Shown in pieces: positions 14,655-22,198 of a DNA stretch of 64,000 nucleotides; within the stretch, counting starts at the first letter, position 1, and the number at the start of each line of letters is the position of its first letter. The notes under the pieces are model-generated. The model was not told the origin of the DNA. It worked only from the letters and a program-made list of their open reading frames with translations, and searched no databases. This DNA is from Doryteuthis pealeii (Eukaryota; Mollusca; Cephalopoda; Myopsida; Loliginidae): positions 79,100,778-79,164,777 of the forward strand of contig CM042143.1 in assembly GCA_023376005.1 (NCBI GenBank), in the 5' to 3' direction. The translations under genes were made by a program, and so were the position numbers.

Positions 14655-17600
14655 TTTGACTGGTATTTTTTTTTCTTTAAATTTTACTTGCTTTTTATCA
14701 CAATGCGACAGCAATGAACAATAATAAAGACTCAAACTTACACCCCCCCTTGTGGAAGGCGTGATAATTCATACCATCTGCTTTACTAATTATGAAAACA
14801 TTTGGTATTGCACAAGTCTAAATCACACCAATGATTCATCATCTATTTTGTTTTTAATCTATCAGTGCAGTGTTATTGTAGCTTAGTTGGTAAAGCAGCT
14901 GGCAAAAAGGGATGTGAGTTCAAGTCTTACCAAGAGATTATCCTTTATTATTGGATCTGATACATTAATTGATTGATTTTAATGGCATGTCAATGCATCT
15001 GGGGTCATTTTATGCCTAAATGTTAAGGAATCATGTTAATTTTACATTCAAATTTTTTTGTGTAGTCGTTTCTTAAGATGTTTTTTTATGCACATGCTCC
15101 TATTGAACGCAAATGATTTTTAAACAAATTTGACTCCTAGATGGAACTGTAACAGGCACTACCACTCTGACCCAGGGTGGACCTGGGAGTAATGGCAATG
15201 AAGCGGGTACTCCACAATCCCCAGATCTCCAGAACTGGAGCCTCATCATCAGATGCAGTTTATGGATGGTTATTTTTTGTTTAATGGCATATCAACCTTT
15301 GTGGGCTATTTAATGCCAAATCTTTTTTTTTTTTGTATATATGATTTGTAAGCAAATAGTTTGTTGGTAATATTTTGGTTTAGTTTGGTTTTATAAAACT
15401 GGTAGAAATTATTGTATGTTAGATTTTTCTTTAACTTCATATGCATTAATATATTGGTAGAAATAATTTTCATTAACTTTATATTAATAAACTGGTGGTT
15501 GACCCTCAGTCACCACCTTCTAGCATCTTTAAGATAAAAGGTGTTTGTTTTCCATAAGAGCAATTTCAAGGATACAATTAGACTTAATATTCTAGCCCAA
15601 GTAATGGCCAAAGTGGAGTGTTGCAGGTCACATGACCCCTTAGTACCTGAATCATGGACAGCTCAGCTACTAGGATCCGTTCCTCAGGCATTATGGATCA
15701 CCAACCATGGCCAACAGGTGCCCCATTGGGAGGAGCTTATGTTACAAAATAAATGGGTAGCCTATTCATTTTGTAATGAAGTGTAGAAACAGTTTTGATT
15801 GACAACATTTAACCACTTGTTGAACTATAAGTTGGTTGGGAGTGGCACGTAATAGTGAAATAGGTGGGAAAAAGGTTTAGAAAGTTTAGAGTGAACCTAG
15901 GCATCGACTGAGGAGAATGGTGTCTATCTCTGAAGTCCTCTCTGCATGATAGAATGTTGGGTCTGAGAAAATAAAAGACATTGAAAGTAAACTTTGTGTT
16001 CATTAATAAGAACCAGAAATTGACACAGAGATTCAGCAACCCCAGAAACACCCAAGCCAACCCAGAAGCCATGTGAAATCAAGCTGGATAGCAGAGATAG
16101 AAGAAACAAGATAAGAAGGTAATATGAGTAAGAATAAGAAGGCTATGCAACACTTAACCCTTCTCGGAAGTGCAGTCAGTGTATTTTACAACCCCAGCCG
16201 ACAGAAACACTCAAGTACACCCACAGGTATTCAAACACTGACAATGACACTCCTTTTGTCAATAAAAAGCAAGAACACTATACAACCTGAGGTCATTATC
16301 AAACAAACAAATTCAAACTTGATCTGCAGTTGTATCATATCAAATATAAGTAAAGTCGTCAGGGTGGCCAAAAGTCAGTATCAGCCAGACAGCGAGGGAG
16401 TCTATCCCCCTTTCCCTAGTGCTAGACTAAAGAGATTGTTTTTTTTAGCGCCTGAGGCGGTGCACCACACCGACCATCAGCTCCTCACTTTACTGCACAA
16501 ATCCCTGTTGCTACTCTTATGCCGAATTGGCAAGGGCCGGTATCGAACCAGGAACCTTGAGGTTCCCAGCCGGACACTCTACCGACTGAGCTAAATGGGC
16601 CCTATATATCAAATATAATTACAGCAATTCTTCCAAGCTGTAGGTGTGTCAGTACTACTGTATGGTAGTACCAGTTAGACTTTAATGAAACACTTGGAGA
16701 AAAAGCTAGATGGGAAGTACACAATATGCTGTGTGCGGTTTTAAACAAATCCTGGAAGCAGCATTTTACAAAAAAAGCTCTACAACCTCTTATCTCCCAT
16801 CTTTCAAACCATATAAGTATGTATTTACCAAACCCCTCTCCAACGAGCAGGATGCGGCACAAGGTCAATTTTTAAGCAGAATTTAACAGGTTTGATTTCA
16901 GAGTAAGATGAACATGGCATGCTGGGCACTGCTGGTGAAGTAAGGATGAACTCATAAGCAACGTTCTCCAATGGACTACTACACATGGACACACTAGTGT
17001 TAGCTGACCAGCAAAAACTTACATTCACGGGCTCTGTGCAGACATTGGATGCCATCTAGAGGACTTGGAGAGAGACAGATACACAAAGGAATCCGTGCTC
17101 ACATTAATGATGATATTACTTGATTAATACTATAGGTACCACCAAAATAGGTCACGTGATCAGTTTAGGCCATATTGAAGGAAGACACATTAATATTTTT
17201 GAACTTTTTTAAATTAAATCTCGCAAAAAAGAAATAACGAGCATAAAGAGTTGTTACAAAGAAAAACTGTTAATTCAAAGATCAAATTATCTGACTGGGG
17301 AAAAATAACTCATCGTTATCGTGAAAAATAAGTAAAACAGTCCGTTTATTTACAACATGGTCAGTTTCTTTATTGATATTTCTTTTAGCAGAATTCTGTA
17401 TTCATGGTTCTTTTACTAAAAAGCTCTCGCATTGAGACTTATAAAAACCTTCTGATATAATTATTCAGACTCTTATCTTTATAGAAAAAAAAAGTACTAA
17501 GTACTAAAAACAAGTTTTAACAATCTGGATATTTATCTAAAGGCAGTTTTCATTTTTACTCTCATATGACAAAAATATTCTAACATCTTCAAAAGTAATA

Positions 17601-19513
17601 ATCAATATTTGGCTAAAAAAAAAAAAAAAAAAAAAATGGTGTGGATGATTTTGGAAATACTTTGTTTATCTTTATTATCCAGTGAAAATCATTTAAAAGA
17701 TCATATGAAATAAATATCGAAATCATAATAAATCCATGGAGATGTTTAAGAATATGTCGGTAAAATAAGAGAGGTAAACCACACTTGATGAATTGCAAAA
17801 TTGTATATGAAAAAGTTCACATCGTCTTTTATTGTTTACAGTGGATAACGTATATCTATTTTTTAAAAATAAATAAATAAAAGTTAATTCATAGATAGAA
17901 GAAAAAAAATTGTCTTAAAAAATTGATGCAAAAGAAACATGTTTGTTCTTTTCGGTACTAATTAGGTGTGTATAAAAGTTTAAAAAGATTAGTAGGAGTG
18001 GTGCTCTACCTCGGCAAAAACAATCTCCCTGGTCTAGCGCTAGCGAAAAGGGGATACACTCCTTCGCTGTCCGGTTGATACCGACAACATACTGATTTTT
18101 TAAAAATAGGAGTGGGTACAAAATGTTATGATTCATCAAGAGAGCAGCCTCCCATTTCTTTATCGAGATATTCCGAAACATCGCCCTAACATTTATTTAT
18201 CATTATTTGGGAGAGGAAAACTGTGACTGACTAGTAATAAACAGCATCACTACGAGAGAAAAAAATCATTGGAAAGGATTCTTTGGGAAATAATCCGAAT
18301 AAAAATAAACAACTCAAAAAGTTTTGTTTTCAAAGTTTGAAAACAAATAAATATAGCGCTACTAAGCTTCCATATGTAAACAAATATAAACAGCGAGTTA
18401 ATTTGACACACGAATTAAATTTAGCGAGTAAATCAATTCACTTTAAAAAATTTAAAAAAAAAAAACAAAACATTAAACTAACAAAACCAACAGGTAATGT
18501 AGTATGTCCCGTAGCTAAGATAGTGCGGTTTTCATTAATATCAAGCAGAATTAAGACAGGATGATGATTTTTAAGGCTGCGCTAGCTCCTTTGCAGTACG
18601 AAATTTATTATTATAAAATAGTTAATAATAAAATTAAATACTGTCTTTTTATTTTAAAACCAAATTAACTTTGATATTATATTTTGGAAAATATCAACAG
18701 AAAAATATACCAAGTAAAAAATTTAAAAAATGTTCTTTTCATCCCTGAAGGGTGGTGCCCTTGTCTTCATCTTTAAAAAAAACAAAAAAAACATGATAAA
18801 TCTGTCCCATAATAGTCGAGACATTTGCATACAAATTTCATACACTAAATATCACAATTATTATGGGACATGAACATTATCATTTATAATAGTATAATTT
18901 TAATTCTTAAAATAAATCAAGTTTTGAAACTGTCACTCGTATTTTTCAACTCCTTCCATTAACTTTTAAATTCCAGTATTGGCTTCTTCAAGCTTAAGAC
19001 ATTTTAAAAAATCAACTTAAGAAAATTGGGACTACGAAGAAACAGGTTAAAAAAAGTTAAGACAACTCAAATAAAAAAGAAAACAAACTGACAGCATCAT
19101 TGCCTCTTTCTAGATAAGATGAACCGAAAATAAAATTAATCTAAATTCAAATTCTTTTTGTTTCATAAAAAAAACTTTAAAAAAAAAGAAAAGTTTTGTA
19201 AATATTTAAGTTAACTTCCCAAGTCACGTACTCTTTTCGGGGCAGAAAAATGTCATTAAAAAGTTTTAAAATAAACTAGGCCATACTACAAATTATTCAG
19301 AAAATGACAACTGTTACGATTTAATCGTTTTAAAATAAACTTTAAAAAAATAAATAAATAAAAAAGTGTTAGGAAAAAAAAGAAAGTTTTTAAGAAATTC
19401 TTACACAATCCCGGTACATCGTAAATATCCGAAATGGAACGATCTACCAAATCAAGTTCCGGATTTTGATGTTCATTATTTTCATCAACAATCTTTTTAA
19501 GTTTGTTCGACAT
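566..19513 (-). CDS. RSU1: RSU1, Ras suppressor protein 1 (spliced, 5 exons, C-terminal half off window)
   Basis: RSU1 is a cytoplasmic leucine-rich-repeat adaptor that binds the PINCH LIM protein in the ILK-PINCH-parvin complex at integrin adhesions (family knowledge). Five minus-strand exons are seen: 19513-19405, 6297-6247, 4814-4747, 1995-1943 and 684-566. All junctions are GT-AG and the phases fit, giving 133 codons plus one base with no stop. The N-terminus (MSNKLKKIVDE) is followed by LRRs of the form LxxLxLxxNxL: LTRLTLSHNKL (res. 42-52), LEKLNLFNNHI (65-75), LKTLNLAINHL (88-98) and LEVLDLTYNSL (112-122). The stretch LPRGFGAFPVLEVLDLTYN is nearly identical to vertebrate RSU1. The usual length is about 277 residues, so roughly half is beyond the left edge. 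Intron 1 is 13.1 kb and loaded with repeats; introns 2-4 are 1.3-2.8 kb. The sequence reads as a working, conserved gene. Identification is confident from recall of the family, not from a search. Confidence 0.95.
1374..1556. mobile_element. Foldback element, family F
   Basis: Outer arms carry TTTTGAGATGAGGCTTGATA plus ATTATTTGGATTATTC, and the inner right arm carries the complement (GAATAATCCAAATAAT). The centre has the GAGGGCACATCGGC motif seen in all F copies. It is in RSU1 intron 4. Confidence 0.75.
1526..1890. repeat. Tandem duplication, ~185-bp unit
   Basis: Two units (from about 1526 and about 1711) share the end of the F element, the string TAACATAAGTTATGTAATCA, a long poly(A) run and CTAAGAGATTACAA. 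The poly(A) tracts differ in length. Confidence 0.8.
1943..1995 (-). CDS. RSU1: RSU1 exon 4 (residues 77-94)
   Basis: This 53-bp exon is flanked by ATTTTAG and GTAAGTA. It encodes TLPTNLCDFTKLKTLNL plus two bases that become Ala94 with the next exon. It supplies the third LRR. Confidence 0.92.
2030..2071. repeat. (AT)n microsatellite
   Basis: About 20 AT units lie 35 bp upstream of RSU1 exon 4 in transcript order. Confidence 0.95.
2196..2261 (+). mobile_element. LINE family X fragment
   Basis: The string TTCTTCAAGGTGTAGTAGTG and the following CTGTATGGCTGCACCACTTG match the VLLYGCTTW region of the longer copy at 23700-25030. Confidence 0.7.
2262..2388 (-). mobile_element. SINE family B, 3'-truncated
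   Basis: Read on the minus strand, it has the tRNA-like head with A box TTTAGCTCAGTCGGTAGAG and B box GGTTTGATACC, then the family B spacer CCAACTCAGCACATG. It ends before the conserved middle. Confidence 0.8.
2589..3030 (-). pseudogene. LINE family X 3' fragment (non-LTR retrotransposon)
   Basis: The minus strand encodes LKRLEKKLDGNYRRMLHAVF and further family X residues up to the 3' terminus motif near 2600. The frame is broken by stops and indels, so this is a 5'-truncated dead copy in RSU1 intron 3. Confidence 0.8.
3120..4165. mobile_element. Family F element split by retroposon A
   Basis: The left part (3120-3247) and right part (3871-4165) carry the F arms, GAGGGCACATC motifs and AATAAAGATGAGGACAACA. 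Inverted GATGATGACTG / GACCATCATCTGG stretches pair across the insert. The interruption is retroposon A at 3262-3856. Confidence 0.7.
3262..3856 (-). mobile_element. Retroposon family A, full length (595 bp)
   Basis: It is flanked by a perfect 14-bp target duplication, GATATAAGGGTTGA, at 3248-3261 and 3857-3870. On the minus strand it starts near CGCCCTGTCGG and ends with a CAAAAC-rich tail after GGTTGATATGCCGTAAAAC. The interior open frame is disrupted here. The target duplication plus tail indicate target-primed reverse transcription. I do not recognise a pol III promoter or a named family. Confidence 0.88.
4489..4762. repeat. Tandem duplication including an RSU1 exon edge
   Basis: Unit 1 (4489-4607) and unit 2 (4637-4762) share GGTTTTCTTTTCTGAAAGTC, GGGAGCAATCAGTTATA and TCATACCTCAATATGATTAT. 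The last string is the complement of the 3' end of RSU1 exon 3 and its donor. A second copy of the 5' splice site therefore lies 154 bp into intron 3. Confidence 0.85.
4747..4814 (-). CDS. RSU1: RSU1 exon 3 (residues 54-76)
   Basis: This 68-bp exon lies between a CCAG acceptor and a GTATGA donor. It encodes IPQDIVHLVNLEKLNLFNNH plus IE, the second LRR. It ends on a complete codon. A tandem duplication just downstream on the transcribed strand has copied its donor site (see 4489-4762). Confidence 0.93.
4905..5116. mobile_element. Joined fragments of family A-like and MITE E
   Basis: 4905-5040 resembles a diverged plus-strand A element (GTGAGGCTCCAGTTCTGGAC). 5040-5116 is the right end of MITE E, ending AAAGCTATCAGTATCACTG. 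Confidence 0.6.
5515..5640 (-). mobile_element. SINE family D
   Basis: On the minus strand a tRNA-like head (GGTAATGGATAGCAAGCTAG, B-box region) leads to the shared tail ACCTTGTATC...GGGGGTAAATA. A poly(C) run of about 12 bases (5526-5539) expands the tail. Confidence 0.7.
5646..5790 (-). mobile_element. SINE family D, adjacent copy
   Basis: The same family follows directly: head GTGTAATGGTTAGCAATC, tail TCTTGTGTCATATCCTGCC...GGGTAAATA. The two copies form a head-to-tail pair. Confidence 0.75.
5800..6165 (-). pseudogene. LINE ORF2 C-terminus with C-terminal zinc finger
   Basis: The minus strand reads GRPLLRFKDVCKNDLGCFGI, then WENLAQDRPRWQQNLHRGL and a finger CKICGRECFSNIGLHSHRRR. This DxxLG..GI..WE..A.DR..WR layout followed by a CxxC finger is the usual C-terminal end of many invertebrate non-LTR retrotransposons. 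The 5' part is missing. Confidence 0.75.
6247..6297 (-). CDS. RSU1: RSU1 exon 2 (residues 37-54)
   Basis: This 51-bp exon is too short for an ORF scan. It is preceded by TTTCAG and followed by GTACGT. It encodes ALEHLTRLTLSHNKLK, the first canonical LRR, and starts and ends inside codons that match exons 1 and 3 exactly. The SHNKL core is characteristic of RSU1. Confidence 0.93.
6444..6804. mobile_element. hAT-like foldback MITE, 361 bp
   Basis: Long imperfect inverted arms (~170 bp) start TAGGGTAGATTAATTTTTCA and end with the complement TGAAAAATTGACCTACTCTA. A perfect 8-bp target duplication CTGTGGAA flanks it (6436-6443 and 6805-6812). Eight-base duplications and TAGGG-type ends are typical of hAT elements. 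Confidence 0.88.
7039..7627 (-). mobile_element. Retroposon family A, near full length
   Basis: A 12-bp duplication with one mismatch (TATCTGGGTTGA at 7027-7038, TATCTGGGCTGA at 7628-7639) flanks the element. On the minus strand an open frame of over 110 codons begins [20 protein letters not shown], matching the copy at 22199-22793. Confidence 0.87.
8509..9407 (+). mobile_element. Non-autonomous Helitron, family I (contains SINE H)
   Basis: It begins TCTTATTATAATGGAGATTG after an A. It ends with a hairpin GCACC...GGTGC (9377-9394), a short spacer and CTAG before a T, which is the Helitron 3' layout with insertion between A and T. Without the SINE and its duplication it is ~623 bp, close to the 637-bp copy at 37046-37682. 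There are no terminal inverted repeats and no target duplication, as expected. Confidence 0.85.
8665..8926 (-). mobile_element. SINE family H, 262 bp
   Basis: A 14-bp duplication with one mismatch flanks it (TTGGCCATATCTAC at 8651-8664, TTGGCCAGATCTAC at 8927-8940). The uninterrupted target exists in the Helitron copy at 37046-37682. I take the minus strand as sense because the shared SINE tail (ending GGCAAATACC here) then falls at the 3' end. Confidence 0.85.
9650..9985. other. Unassigned intron sequence
   Basis: This is part of RSU1 intron 1. Apart from a short echo of the family A tail near 9950-9985, I see no feature. Confidence 0.5.
9988..10212. mobile_element. Foldback element, family F
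   Basis: The arms TGAGGCTTGATAATTAGTAA / GAATAATCCAAATAATA enclose ACAAGAAATACCTGAAGAAG and GGCACATCGGCTGAAAC. It is a well-preserved palindromic copy. Confidence 0.8.
10399..10597 (+). mobile_element. LINE family X 3' fragment
   Basis: The strings TGGAGAAGCAAGGACAAACT and ATCAACTGTGTGCAGATTCT correspond to the C-terminal coding end of family X (compare 24820-25000). The last part folds back on itself (CAGATTCTGGGTGC...GCATCCAGAATCTG). Confidence 0.7.
10615..10756 (-). mobile_element. Family A, old internally deleted copy
   Basis: It contains the A motifs CATAGATAGGGACCCTAACA and AGAACTGGAACCTCACCATC but lacks the central 350 bp. Similar shortened copies occur at 12110-12345 and 15120-15260. 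Confidence 0.65.
10757..11028 (+). mobile_element. SINE family B
   Basis: A tRNA-like head (TGCTCAGTTAGTAGAGTATC, B box GGTTCAATACC) is followed by the B body, including CTAGCGCTAGTGAAAAGGGG and CTGGCTGATACCGACAATAG. Confidence 0.8.
11199..11227. repeat. (AT)n microsatellite
   Basis: About 14 AT units directly precede the SINE-like element. Confidence 0.9.
11253..11450 (+). mobile_element. Chimeric SINE: family C head, family B tail
   Basis: The head GTATAATAGTTACCCTCATG...GGTTCAAATCC belongs to family C. After CATTTCACATAGCGCTAATA it switches to the B body (CTAGCACTAGTGAAAGGGGA and CGCTGACTTTACTTA). It is a recombinant or template-switch product. Confidence 0.65.
11505..12109 (+). mobile_element. 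Helitron family I, diverged copy
   Basis: It starts around TTGTAACCGAAACTATATC and ends TTTTTCTAG before T, with a decayed hairpin region (CAACCGGAAGC). The interior matches the copy at 34710-35563 (TTACTCCTTTATAATGAATT, ATCTTTCAAAAAATAA). The exact 5' end is unclear. Confidence 0.6.
12110..12345 (-). mobile_element. Family A, internally deleted copy
   Basis: Recognised by ACCAATAGATTGGGACCTAA, GAACTGGAACCTCACCATCA and CTCTGCAGAAGATACAGTC; the central part is missing. Confidence 0.6.
12540..12670. mobile_element. Foldback element, family J
   Basis: GCCTATGCGATCCATCTTTG pairs with GAAGATCGCATAAGC, and the string TACCAAGTGCTGTTGACTC recurs at 37735-37865. Function and class are unknown. Confidence 0.5.
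12980..13030. repeat. (GT)n microsatellite
   Basis: GT repeats with two GA and one GC interruption. Confidence 0.9.
13867..13936. repeat. (GT)n(AT)n microsatellite
   Basis: A GT tract followed by a long AT tract directly abuts MITE E. Confidence 0.9.
13941..14221 (-). mobile_element. MITE, family E (inverted copy)
   Basis: It opens GTGATGCTGATAGGTTTT and closes ACCTATCAGCATCTC, with the interior in opposite orientation to the copy at 155-480. AT microsatellites lie on both sides. Confidence 0.85.
14236..14262. repeat. (AT)n microsatellite
   Basis: An AT tract follows a short CT-rich stretch. Confidence 0.85.
14399..14620 (+). mobile_element. SINE family B, 5'-truncated
   Basis: It starts within the tRNA head (CCTAGGAATCACAAGGTTCC, B box ATTCGATACCGG) and runs to CTCTGCCAACTTTACTTA. 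An AT microsatellite follows at 14620-14650. Confidence 0.8.
14872..14945 (+). mobile_element. tRNA-like SINE head fragment
   Basis: TGTAGCTTAGTTGGTAAAGC and GAGTTCAAGTCTTACC resemble pol III A and B boxes. An inverted piece of the family A tail follows (TTAATGGCATGTCAATGC near 14978). It is not a functional tRNA gene. Confidence 0.5.
15120..16203 (-). mobile_element. Decayed family A remains in several pieces
   Basis: A motifs occur at 15130-15260 (TGGAGCCTCATCATCAGATG), 15490-15735 (ACCACCTTCTAGCATCTTTA, GGCCAAAGTGGAGTGTTGCA) and 16165-16203 (GTGCAGTCAGTGTATTTTAC). About 400 bp of unrelated sequence separates the last two. Confidence 0.6.
16350..16605 (-). mobile_element. SINE family B, full length (256 bp)
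   Basis: A perfect 13-bp target duplication ATATCAAATATAA flanks it (16337-16349 and 16606-16618). On the minus strand it has the tRNA-like head at the right end and a tail GACGACTTTACTT at the left end. Confidence 0.9.
16619..17085 (+). pseudogene. LINE family X 3' fragment, with a SINE tail piece inside
   Basis: CAATTCTTCCAAGCTGTAGG and CTTGGAGAAAAAGCTAGATG match the family X polymerase end. A reversed family C/D tail (GTATTTACCAAACCCCTCTC near 16817) interrupts it, then coding-like family X sequence resumes up to about 17085. All frames carry stops. Confidence 0.7.
17130..17495 (+). repeat. Dispersed repeat, copy 1 of 2
   Basis: The block from GTACCACCAAAATAGGTCAC to TTCAGACTCTTATCTTTATA recurs at 21168-21515 in the same orientation with good identity. 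Its class is unknown. The pair brackets RSU1 exon 1 and the RSU1 promoter. Confidence 0.85.
17613..17635. repeat. Poly(A) tract
   Basis: A run of more than 20 A. Confidence 0.9.
17995..18090 (+). mobile_element. SINE family B, internal fragment
   Basis: GTAGGAGTGGTGCTCTACCT to GTTGATACCGACAACATA is the B body without the tRNA head. Confidence 0.75.
18091..19400. other. AT-rich start of RSU1 intron 1
   Basis: I see no recognisable element. A lysine/asparagine-rich open frame at 18283-18564 is explained by base composition. Confidence 0.5.
19405..19513 (-). CDS. RSU1: RSU1 exon 1 (start codon, residues 1-36)
   Basis: The ATG at 19513-19511 has an A at -3 and opens MSNKLKKIVDENNEHQNPEL, which aligns with the start of known RSU1 proteins. 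The exon ends in DVPGL plus one base before the donor GTAAGA. That base joins TG of exon 2 to give Leu37. The acidic/basic N-terminal cap precedes the LRRs. Confidence 0.93.
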
Positions 19514-19760
19514 TTTCGGCGGGGAAAGAAACTCTTTGAAGGAGTTGTTAACTGCTGTTGGCTAAAGTAAATCCTGTCTAGCACCGATACTTCCCTGTCA
19601 ATGTCAATTGTTATATCTGTCGACCAATCCCCAAAGCGGAGAACACGCCATTACCTTTGATGGTAATATTGGGCAGACCGGAAGTGGCATAAAACGCCTT
19701 CGGAGATGTCGACATTCTCGAATGCTGATTGGTCAATTATTCAAATGCTTGTTTATCCAT
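19514..19760 (-). promoter_or_regulatory. Probable RSU1 promoter region
   Basis: The sequence directly upstream of the RSU1 start is richer in GC and CpG than its surroundings. It has an ETS-type site (ACCGGAAGTGG near 19677) and CCAAT boxes on both strands (GACCAATCC near 19622, GATTGGTCAA near 19727). No TATA box sits at a convincing distance. The combination is typical of housekeeping promoters. The transcription start is not determined. Confidence 0.5.
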
Positions 19761-20130
19761 ATGCTACTGTGAATCATTGACATCTGTTGCGCTTTTTGAT
19801 AAGGACAGTGCAGTGACACTATAAAAAGTTTATGGAGTTTTCATTAAGAGTAGTAAGGTAATATAAACTGTACCAAACGTATAAAAAGTTAGCAGCTAAA
19901 TAGAAGTACATTTTTCTCTTATAGATGAATAGTGTATAGTCTTATTTACTTATTAAGACTTGATATTAAATGAAAACAAACTGTAAATTACATTATCAGT
20001 TAGTTCGCTTCTCTGTAGTGGGTAGGTAGAACTATTTATAAAGCGCGGCTTAGATTTGGTACCAAAACTCCAAGTATGAAGAAGCACCAAGTGACGACCA
20101 GTCTTACAACTCAGTCGTATTTCCTCTTCC
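19761..20130. other. Spacer between the divergent genes
   Basis: No repeat or coding signal is recognised. It lies upstream of both genes and may carry regulatory sites. Confidence 0.4.
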
Positions 20131-20139
20131 TTGAAGACT

Positions 20140-20470
20140 TTTAAACTCTAAATGAAAGTATATTTTATATAATGTATAAAATATGCTTTCATTTACATTT
20201 CTATACATATTAACGTAAATTTGGTATTTAGCGCGCAAGAGATAATATTAGTACGTATATAAAACATTGCATTAAAAATATAAAAAGCATTTTCATTACA
20301 TTATATTTCACGAAAATACCCGAAACCTTTGAGGCGCTAGTGTTAGGGTTACGATTAGGGTTAGGCTACTTTGGGACCTTCCGACATCTAATGCTATTTA
20401 TACGTAAAATGCGATCCTAGCGATATCTCTTGCGCACTAATGTATATTATATTTATAATTGTACCGCAAT
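20140..20470. repeat. Imperfect foldback with telomere-like motif
   Basis: TTTAGCGCGCAAGAGATAAT and the inverted ATCTCTTGCGCACTAATG lie about 190 bp apart, and AATGAAAGTATATTTTATAT folds back locally. GTTAGGGTTACGATTAGGGT occurs between them. It is probably an old DNA-element remnant. Confidence 0.5.
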
Positions 20471-20658
20471 TTTCATTGGTATCACAGTGTTTTTTTTCTC
20501 TCACTTAAAAAAAAAAATTTTAATATTTTTTTACATATTTTATTGATGAAGAAAAAAGTCCATTCCGAAAAATAAGAATTTTTTTTTTTCGAAAAGTGAT
20601 TAAAATAATTGTTAATATAGTAAATACTAATAGTATTTACTATTTTAGAAATTTTTTT

Positions 20659-20733
20659 CCAAAACTAAACGTAGTAAACACATGGAAGTATTTACTAAAT
20701 ACTTTTATGTGTTTTACTACGTTTAGCTTTGGC
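20659..20733. repeat. Compact hairpin, ~36-bp arms
   Basis: CCAAAACTAAACGTAGTAAA pairs with TTTTACTACGTTTAGCTTTG with few mismatches and almost no loop. Confidence 0.7.
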
Positions 20734-21034
20734 TTGAAACAGGAGCACATAAGGAATAATATCACGTCTGCGTTTCCATAGAATTTGACCCAGTTTATAG
20801 TCAGTGAGTGATGGAAAATTAGTTTATCTGTTGGTCCAGAATGACAATTGCATTAATTTTATTTATGTATGTTGGGTTGGAGGGGGAGGTGAAAACATTC
20901 TGAAAGAACACTACTTCAAATTCTTTTACATGGATTTTTTAGATATAAACATTTTCGGTAATAAATATTCTAGGATTGATTGTTCGCTGTTTTTTTAAAA
21001 ATTATTTGATGAAATTATTTTAGTTATATAGTTA

Positions 21035-21140
21035 TTTAAAGCTTAGATGGGCACAAGGCCAGGAAGTATGGGGCGCCCGGTAAGAATCGAACTCACTACT
21101 AATGGTTTGCTAATTTAGCTTGCTAAGCATTACAAGAGAT
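21035..21140 (-). mobile_element. SINE family D
   Basis: The reversed head reads GTAATGCTTAGCAAGC, and GAGTTCGATTCTTACCGGGC is the B-box region. The left end keeps only part of the tail (AGATGGGCACAAGGCC). Confidence 0.65.
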
Positions 21141-21167
21141 AACATTTTTAAAAAATTTTTCCTGACC

Positions 21168-21515
21168 TCTAGGTACCACCAAAATATGTCACGTGATCAG
21201 TTTAGGTCAATTGAAGGAAGAAACGTAAATATTTTTGAACTTCTTTTTTTTAAATAACGAACATAAAAAGTTGTTACAAAGAAAAACAGTTAATTCAAAG
21301 TCAAATTATCTGATTGGGGAAAAATTACTCACCGTTATCTTGAAAAATAAATAAAACAGTTCGTTTTTTTTTTTATAACAGGGTTAGTTTCTTTATTGAT
21401 ATTTTTTTAGCAGAATTCTGTATTCATGGTTCTTTTACTAAAAAAAAAACTGTCACGTTGAAACTTATAAAATTTTCTGATATAATTATTCAGACTCTTA
21501 TCTTTATAGAAAAAA
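21168..21515 (+). repeat. Dispersed repeat, copy 2 of 2
   Basis: Second copy of 17130-17495, about 4 kb away in direct orientation, with small indels. Confidence 0.85.
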
Positions 21516-22009
21516 AAGTAAAAATCGTTTTTTGTCGGTTCATTTTTTCATATTTCATAAAATAAATAGGTAGACCTCGTAAAAAAATATTTTCCCTAAT
21601 ATATTTTAGGAAAAAACTATTTCAGATATATTTTCATCAAAAGGTAATTAATTATGGAAATTTCCGTGAAAATCGAACCATTAATTGATTTTTCATAGAA
21701 TTTTTAAAAAAGCCTGTAGTCATAACTTGTTTTGGCTACGTTAAATTTCAATTGATTTAACTGTGCGAAAATGTAAACATTGTTTTTTGTTCATAATTTT
21801 CATTATTTTCTTAAGCTGAAAAATTTTTTTTTAAATCACGAAGAGTTTTTTTTAATGTTTCTTTTGAATGGACAAAAACTTCTCCAGATAATATTAACCT
21901 TTATGCAAGTTTCATTGTATTAAATATGGGGGGGGAAGGTAAATTTCACAGGGAAAATTAGTGATACCTACTGACCTCTCACCAGGCCAATATCTTTTTT
22001 ATGTTTTTT

Positions 22010-22110
22010 TTTTTTATGGGGCATCCATCGTGGAACAAATTCACTTTCAGTAATAATAGATTTGTGAGACTAGCTTGCTAACCATTACACCACAATGGTA
22101 CGCCTAAGCG
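22010..22110 (-). mobile_element. SINE family D, partial
   Basis: GGGGCATCCATCGTGGAACA and TAGCTTGCTAACCATTACAC are the D body and head on the minus strand. Confidence 0.7.
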
Positions 22111-22198
22111 CACGCACGTGCATGTGTGTAATCCATTAAAAATTGGCACACCATAGCAAGAATCTTAAATTTTAATTTTTTTTTTAAATTATTAAACT

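Noticed and set aside
18283..18564. 93-codon Lys/Asn-rich open frame
   Set aside because: It lies in the AT-rich start of RSU1 intron 1, has no domain pattern, and its composition follows base content.
20340..20370. Chromosome end
   Set aside because: Only a few imperfect TTAGGG units occur, with complex sequence on both sides.
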